From: Clostridia bacterium
GTDB lineage: Bacteria; Bacillota; Clostridia; Christensenellales; Aristaeellaceae
DNA: 35,660 nucleotides
Direction of reading: 5' to 3'
Assembly (NCBI GenBank): GCA_017469025.1
Contig: JAFUHD010000091.1
Span: 1 to 35,660 of the forward strand
This document shows positions 32,065 to 35,660 of this stretch, one piece after another. The translations under genes and the position numbers were made by a program. The notes beneath the pieces are model-generated. The model was given only the letters and a program-made list of their open reading frames with translations. It did no database searches and was not told the DNA's origin. Each line of letters opens with the position of its first letter. Position 1 is the stretch's first letter.

Positions 32065-33324
32065 TTATTTGCCAGTGACTTTTGCCTGCAGATCGTTAAG
32101 CAGAGTGCGGACATCACCACCGGTCAGAGCGCTCTGCTCAACAGCGATAACGCCCTGCTTGACGTCATTCCATTCCGCTTTGGTAGTCGGATAGAATTTG
32201 GCGCTGTCAAGAACACTCAGCCAGGCTTCGAAAGACGGGTCAGAGGCAACCAGTGCGCCGACAGCGGAGTTTACGGCAGGGAGGAAACCTTCCATGGAAA
32301 CCCAGCCGACATAGTTCTCTGGATCATAGAAGAAGGTGAGGAACTTACCAATGGCTTCATTGCGTGCAGCCTGGTCAGCACTGTCATCGCGGAAAGCCAT
32401 GATGCGGTCCATAACGCCCACAGAGCTGGAGGATGCACCCTCGTTGTGGGGGATGGAAGCGGTGGCAAAGTTCACGTTATCAAAGCCCTTGCCTGCGATA
32501 TATGCAGGGACGGAGTTCGGGGCAATAACCATGGCAAGTTTGCCTGCACCGAACATATCCTGCAGGTCATAACGGGTCTGGGTTGCCGGATTCGGGTTGG
32601 TGAAACCATTCTTGACGAGGCTGAGTGCATATTCAATTGCCTCAACGTTGGCGTCGCTGTTCAGCGCCCATTCACCGTTTTCATCGACGAAACCGCCGTT
32701 GTTGGCCCAGGTATAATAGGCAAATGCAGCCTGGCCTTCGTCGGTGGTCATGTCAATGCCCCACGGATAAACTTCGCCGCTGTAATAGTCAACAATTGCC
32801 TGAGCGGCATCTTCGAGCTCGGCCCATGTTTCGGGGACGGCTTCAACGCCGGCTTCCCTGAGCAGGTCGGTATTGTAGTAAAGTGCACGTGCAGATGCAA
32901 GATCCGGTACAGCCCATACAGTGCCGTCAATGACGGATTCCTGAATGAAGGATGGGAAGAAGTCGGCAAAGAGCGTTTCCGGGCAGTAGTCGCTGACCGG
33001 CAGCAGCAGACCTTCATTGGCATAGTCCGAGAAGGTGTCGATGTTCAGGATGTCCGGTGCATTGTTATTGCTGATACGGGTGGATACGACTGTGTAGAGA
33101 TCATTCCAGGAAACAACTTCGAGATTCAGCTTGATGCCCGGATTTACTTCCTCGAATTTTGCCTTGAAGCTGGTTCCATTCATGCCGGTGCCGAGGAACC
33201 AGTCCTGCGTGTTGGGACCATACTGGGCGATGATGACATCCAGCGTGATATCGTCTGCCTGTGCGAAGGAAAATGCGCACAGCATCATGGCCAGTGCCAG
33301 TACGAGCGTCAGAAGTTTCTTCAT
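32065..33324 (-). CDS. Family 1 extracellular solute-binding protein (second ABC importer)
   Basis: The 419-residue secreted protein starts MKKLLTLVLALAMMLCAFSFAQA, a signal peptide, then DDITLDVIIAQYG. The MalE-type core shows FEEVNPGIKLNLEVVSWNDLYT and an NNNAPDILNIDTFSDYANEGLL segment typical for sugar binders. The ATG at 33324 has GGAGGG upstream; longer frames lack a signal. No glycosidase is nearby, so the sugar is unknown. It leads its operon, with its own promoter and adjacent palindrome. Confidence 0.92.
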   Translation of the reverse strand: MKKLLTLVLALAMMLCAFSFAQADDITLDVIIAQYGPNTQDWFLGTGMNGTSFKAKFEEVNPGIKLNLEVVSWNDLYTVVSTRISNNNAPDILNIDTFSDYANEGLLLPVSDYCPETLFADFFPSFIQESVIDGTVWAVPDLASARALYYNTDLLREAGVEAVPETWAELEDAAQAIVDYYSGEVYPWGIDMTTDEGQAAFAYYTWANNGGFVDENGEWALNSDANVEAIEYALSLVKNGFTNPNPATQTRYDLQDMFGAGKLAMVIAPNSVPAYIAGKGFDNVNFATASIPHNEGASSSSVGVMDRIMAFRDDSADQAARNEAIGKFLTFFYDPENYVGWVSMEGFLPAVNSAVGALVASDPSFEAWLSVLDSAKFYPTTKAEWNDVKQGVIAVEQSALTGGDVRTLLNDLQAKVTGK

Positions 33325-33374
33325 ATTGGATTCCCTCCTGTAATGTTTTGAGGACAAACGCGTCCTTTGTGGGT

Positions 33375-33403
33375 ATTATATCGGAGTATGGGAAATTTGT
33401 AAA
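33375..33403 (-). promoter_or_regulatory. Promoter of the second ABC importer operon
   Basis: On the minus strand TTTACA (33403-33398) and TATAAT (33380-33375) are separated by 17 bp, about 50 nt above the binding-protein start. Confidence 0.85.
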
Positions 33404-33419
33404 GAGAATGCGATTCTCT
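33403..33419. promoter_or_regulatory. 17-bp palindrome abutting the -35 box
   Basis: AGAGAAT-GCG-ATTCTCT is a perfect inverted repeat with a 3-nt centre, lying directly upstream of the -35 box. The position suits an activator site. It may have lost its regulator gene to the insertion sequence that follows. Confidence 0.55.
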
Positions 33420-33504
33420 ATTCAGCTCCGTGAAGTAAAAAGATGATTTGTTCAGGAGCCCCATGAAAGACCTTACTTGATGTTTCAAATCTCTCCAAAA
33501 GCGC

Positions 33505-33522
33505 AAAAAGCCCCTATGGGCC
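33505..33522 (-). terminator. Short terminator-like hairpin after the transposase
   Basis: On the minus strand GCCC and GGGC form a 4-bp GC stem followed by TTTTT. The stem is short, so the call is weak. Confidence 0.4.
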
Positions 33523-33579
33523 ATTATTTGTTGTATAATATTAAGTTGTACTGCCCTCCTTTCCTATAAATTTAGATTC

Positions 33580-34956
33580 TTAAACTGCTTTTTCTTTGCT
33601 TCCAGCTTCTGTTTTTTTCCAGAAGCACATTGCTTTTACAATCTCTTGTTCAGCTAGAATCAGAGTGGAAAAGCCTAAATAAAGATTAGTCGCAATCTGT
33701 TTAAAAGTCTGAACTATATCATTTTGGGTGAGGTATTCGTATTCATAGAGAATGCGGAAGATGTCAGCAATTTGGATCATCAGATAATGATTTTTTAGCG
33801 CAGTGTCATTCCAACTCGACAAATGCTCCAGGACTTTCTCACATCTTTTTTGTCTCTGGAACCCCTGATTTTCGATCTTCCATCGTCCCCTTGCAACCTC
33901 AGCAAACTTGATTACTCTTGATTTCGACATATCAAGATTTGTTATCCATTGAAATTCGGTGACTTTTCCATTCTCACAGATCTTTGCTCTAACATAGTTA
34001 AGAACGTGCTTGTAATATGGAACTCCGCAATAGAATGAGTATTTACTTCCTTTTTCTTCAACCGTTGTCAGATCATTCCCTTCTTCTGCAACTTTGATAT
34101 AGTCACGTATCGAACTTGCGGAACCATCTTTATAACGAATGATATAGTCCCATCCATAGTTTTTACAGATATCCATCAGCTTTTGATTAACATAAAGTGA
34201 GTCACATATGATACATATCGGTAATCTTTTGAATCTCTTCTTTAATTTTTCTGCCAGACGATAAAAAGCAGCCAATTCGCAATCCTGCTTTTGTTTTTCA
34301 GCACTTCGAGTATCGTTTTCAGTTTGATTCGGGTCATTTAAGATAAATTCTGATGCTATGCTTATTACAATATTTGTACCAACAAGCCAGAGTTTAGCCT
34401 CCAGGACACATCGGGAGTATGTGGTTGTTTCATCATCTTTTCCTCGATTATGTACTTTGCGAAGACAATGAGCATTTATTGGAGTATTTCCACCATAGGT
34501 CTGTGTACCATCTATGACGATCATCCACATATTTTTATAACGGCCAAAAGATATCCTCTTACTCCGAATCAATTCATAGATAATGTCATGACGAATTGTT
34601 TCTAGAAATGCAGGATCCAGTCTCTCAAGAAAATTATTGACAGTTTTGAAGCAGGGTATCTTTTCAAATTTGACAGATCCACTCAAATAGTGCAAATTCT
34701 GAATACTGACACTGTTTTCAAAGAAGGCGCTCATTTCATTCATTGAGACAATCGACATGATATACTTCATAAACACCATAAGCAATAAGAGACCCATGCA
34801 ATAGGTAATATAGCTTGTATTACGCGGATCTGCTTCAGGCCCGGCATTAAATCGTCTAAACAGTGAAGGAAAGTATTTTTTGACAACAGCAAGAACGTCA
34901 ATGATTGCTTTTTTGCTGTTGTCATTGTTTTTGACACGCTGACGTTGATTCGCCAT
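33580..34956 (-). CDS. DDE transposase, IS4-like superfamily
   Basis: The 458-residue protein carries a probable RNase H-fold catalytic triad: D149 in MIVIDGTQTYGG, D252 in IICDSLYVNQ, and E362 in RGRWKIENQGFQRQKR, the last matching the Y/W-x-x-E region of IS4-type enzymes. It cuts and joins the element's ends. The ATG at 34956 has GGAGA upstream (GGAAGGAGAAATAGT) and lies 28 nt after the accessory gene. It is full length with no stops, so the element may be active. Subfamily not determined. Confidence 0.88.
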   Translation of the reverse strand: MANQRQRVKNNDNSKKAIIDVLAVVKKYFPSLFRRFNAGPEADPRNTSYITYCMGLLLLMVFMKYIMSIVSMNEMSAFFENSVSIQNLHYLSGSVKFEKIPCFKTVNNFLERLDPAFLETIRHDIIYELIRSKRISFGRYKNMWMIVIDGTQTYGGNTPINAHCLRKVHNRGKDDETTTYSRCVLEAKLWLVGTNIVISIASEFILNDPNQTENDTRSAEKQKQDCELAAFYRLAEKLKKRFKRLPICIICDSLYVNQKLMDICKNYGWDYIIRYKDGSASSIRDYIKVAEEGNDLTTVEEKGSKYSFYCGVPYYKHVLNYVRAKICENGKVTEFQWITNLDMSKSRVIKFAEVARGRWKIENQGFQRQKRCEKVLEHLSSWNDTALKNHYLMIQIADIFRILYEYEYLTQNDIVQTFKQIATNLYLGFSTLILAEQEIVKAMCFWKKTEAGSKEKAV

Positions 34957-34984
34957 ACTATTTCTCCTTCCTTATAGCAAATGG

Positions 34985-35350
34985 TTACGATTTGATGATT
35001 CGTAAACAATCCTCCATAATAGCTTCAAGTCGATTTATTTTTTGAGAAACCATGGCATATTTTTCATTAAGCAACTGAAACTCCTCGTTTCTTTTTATCA
35101 GTTGTATGTTTGTCTCCTTGTATAGAGTTGAATAATCAGGCACAACAGATTCACTTTTCTTACGTTGTGAGGTCGACCTGGGCTTAGGTCCCTTCCTGCC
35201 AGTAGGGACTATAGTATTTGTTTCTTTGTCCAATCTTCCAATAATCTTTCTTGCATTGACTACTTCCCCGGTTTTCGGATTTACTTTCTTAACCTTTTCG
35301 TAGACATAGGTTTTTCCGTTGCGTTTGTCATACTGAAAGATATACCCCAT
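34985..35350 (-). CDS. Accessory protein of the insertion sequence
   Basis: The 121-residue basic protein has an N-terminal beta-rich domain (MGYIFQYDKRNGKTYVYE, residues 1-45), a Lys/Arg/Pro-rich linker (about 50-68) and a C-terminal probable coiled coil (about 75-118). The N-terminal domain looks like the start of some IS transposases, suggesting a split arrangement in which this protein supplies a DNA-binding or targeting domain in trans. The ATG at 35350 has GAGG 6 nt upstream. It precedes the transposase in the same transcript. Confidence 0.75.
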   Translation of the reverse strand: MGYIFQYDKRNGKTYVYEKVKKVNPKTGEVVNARKIIGRLDKETNTIVPTGRKGPKPRSTSQRKKSESVVPDYSTLYKETNIQLIKRNEEFQLLNEKYAMVSQKINRLEAIMEDCLRIIKS

Positions 35351-35382
35351 ACCGTACCTCTGTTACGTAATTGTATATCGAT

Positions 35383-35411
35383 ATTATATACGATATCTGT
35401 TGGATTGTCTA
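35383..35411 (-). promoter_or_regulatory. Promoter of the insertion-sequence genes
   Basis: On the minus strand TAGACA (35411-35406) and TATAAT (35388-35383) are 17 bp apart, about 33 nt above the accessory gene start. Confidence 0.75.
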
Positions 35412-35435
35412 TTACGAATTCATAAATCGTAATAG
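35409..35435. promoter_or_regulatory. Inverted repeat overlapping the IS promoter -35 box
   Basis: CTATTACGA (35409-35417) and TCGTAATAG (35427-35435) form a perfect 9-bp inverted repeat with a 9-nt spacer, touching the -35 box. It may be the site where the accessory protein or transposase represses its own gene. Confidence 0.5.
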
Positions 35436-35569
35436 ATTTGACATAAAAAATAGACGATGAATGCGTCTACTTCAGAGGCTCCAAGATCTACCCTGCGAGA
35501 ATTACTGCGAAAAAGTTTTTCGCACTGTCCAAACCCCCGCCTCATTTCGGACTAACTTTCCGGTTTTGT

Positions 35570-35599
35570 TTGACGTGCCCATTCGCCATCCTGTACAAT
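35570..35599 (+). promoter_or_regulatory. Promoter of the rightmost plus-strand gene
   Basis: TTGACG (35570-35575) and TACAAT (35594-35599) are 18 bp apart. A perfect 19-bp palindrome, TGCGAAAAA-G-TTTTTCGCA (35506-35524), lies upstream and may be a regulatory site or a remnant terminator. Confidence 0.7.
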
Positions 35600-35627
35600 A
35601 CATGTGACGAATGAGGAGGTGGTTTAG

Positions 35628-35660
35628 ATGTCAAAGCCCCCCATCTTCTTGAACGATGAC
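35628..35660 (+). CDS. N-terminal fragment of a plus-strand gene, cut by the window edge
   Basis: An ATG at 35628 follows the strong ribosome binding site GAGGAGGTGG, about 5 nt upstream, and a good promoter. Only 11 codons (MSKPPIFLNDD) are visible, too few to name. It is transcribed away from the insertion sequence. Confidence 0.6.
   Translation, partial: MSKPPIFLNDD

Larger units (their letters stand above)
33455..35482 (-). mobile_element. Two-gene insertion sequence, about 2 kb (ends approximate)
   Basis: A small accessory gene and a DDE transposase lie in tandem between candidate terminal inverted repeats: GGAGCCCCATGAAAGAC at the left (33455) and, inverted at the right, GGAGCCTCTGAAGTAGAC (ending 35482). 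The repeats match apart from a few changes and gaps. I saw no target-site duplication, so the ends are provisional; another partial match starts near 33424. Base composition is more AT-rich than in the flanking genes, in keeping with transfer. Confidence 0.6.

Noticed and set aside
31975..33351. Long plus-strand frame (458 codons) opposite the second binding protein gene
   Set aside because: Antisense shadow with valine/glycine-rich composition and no promoter or ribosome binding site.
1..35660. CRISPR array, tRNA, rRNA or prophage genes
   Set aside because: No spaced direct repeats, cloverleaf ends with CCA, rRNA-like sequence or phage structural motifs were seen.

Overview
The window looks like a chromosomal segment of a plant-fibre-associated anaerobic Firmicute, probably a gut or rumen clostridium. 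This is inferred, not proven. Supporting signs are strong GGAGG-type ribosome binding sites, Firmicute-like -35/-10 promoters, Met-Lys-Lys signal peptides on several solute-binding proteins, a proline/threonine-linker protein with SH3 and peptidoglycan-binding domains, and genes for oligogalacturonate and alpha-glucoside use. Almost everything is on the minus strand, so transcription mostly runs from high to low coordinates.

Region 1 (about 272-7230) is an aromatic amino acid operon in the order aroF, tyrA, aroB, aroA, aroC, pheA. Four of the five gene junctions are overlaps of 4-11 nt or short gaps. The 241-nt tyrA/aroB gap instead holds two tandem copies of an 86-bp structured repeat. Upstream of aroF a consensus promoter drives a 24-codon leader peptide with a perfect Shine-Dalgarno sequence, followed by an 11-bp intrinsic terminator just before aroF. 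This is a candidate attenuator. aroE, aroD/aroQ and aroK are not here.

Region 2 (about 7288-8724, plus strand) encodes a small unknown protein translationally coupled to an orphan TRAP substrate-binding protein that lacks the usual ligand-binding arginine. A perfect 30-bp palindrome ends it as a bidirectional terminator.

Region 3 (8729-15656) is an alpha-glucoside locus: a GH13 alpha-glucosidase, a sugar-binding protein, two ABC permeases and a MapP-like phosphatase. Facing it is a GntR/HutC-type regulator. A perfect 26-bp palindrome with the HutC core GTnTAnAC overlaps the operon -10 box.

Region 4 (15660-17912) is a secreted protein with three SH3b domains, Pro-Thr linkers, a peptidoglycan-binding domain and a PDZ domain. 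Region 5 (18030-19280) is an MFS transporter.

Region 6 (19307-29356) is a uronate/pectin-oligomer locus: a TRAP transporter (dctP, dctQ, dctM), a cyclase-family hydrolase, a ketopantoate-reductase-like enzyme, a YiaL-family protein, oligogalacturonate lyase (ogl), a membrane NERD-like protein, a YiaK-type reductase and a zinc-dependent dehydrogenase. Hairpins divide it into several blocks. kduI, kduD, kdgK and kdgA are not in the window.

Region 7 (29521-33419) is a second ABC sugar-type importer whose MalG-type permease has an unusual N-terminal extension of about 245 residues. Neither ABC importer has an ATPase gene here, so a shared MsmX-type ATPase elsewhere is likely.

Region 8 (about 33455-35482) is a two-gene insertion sequence. 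The window ends with a promoter and the first 11 codons of a plus-strand gene. I saw no tRNA, rRNA, CRISPR array, T-box or origin. All calls rest on reading the sequence and on remembered family motifs; no database search was run.
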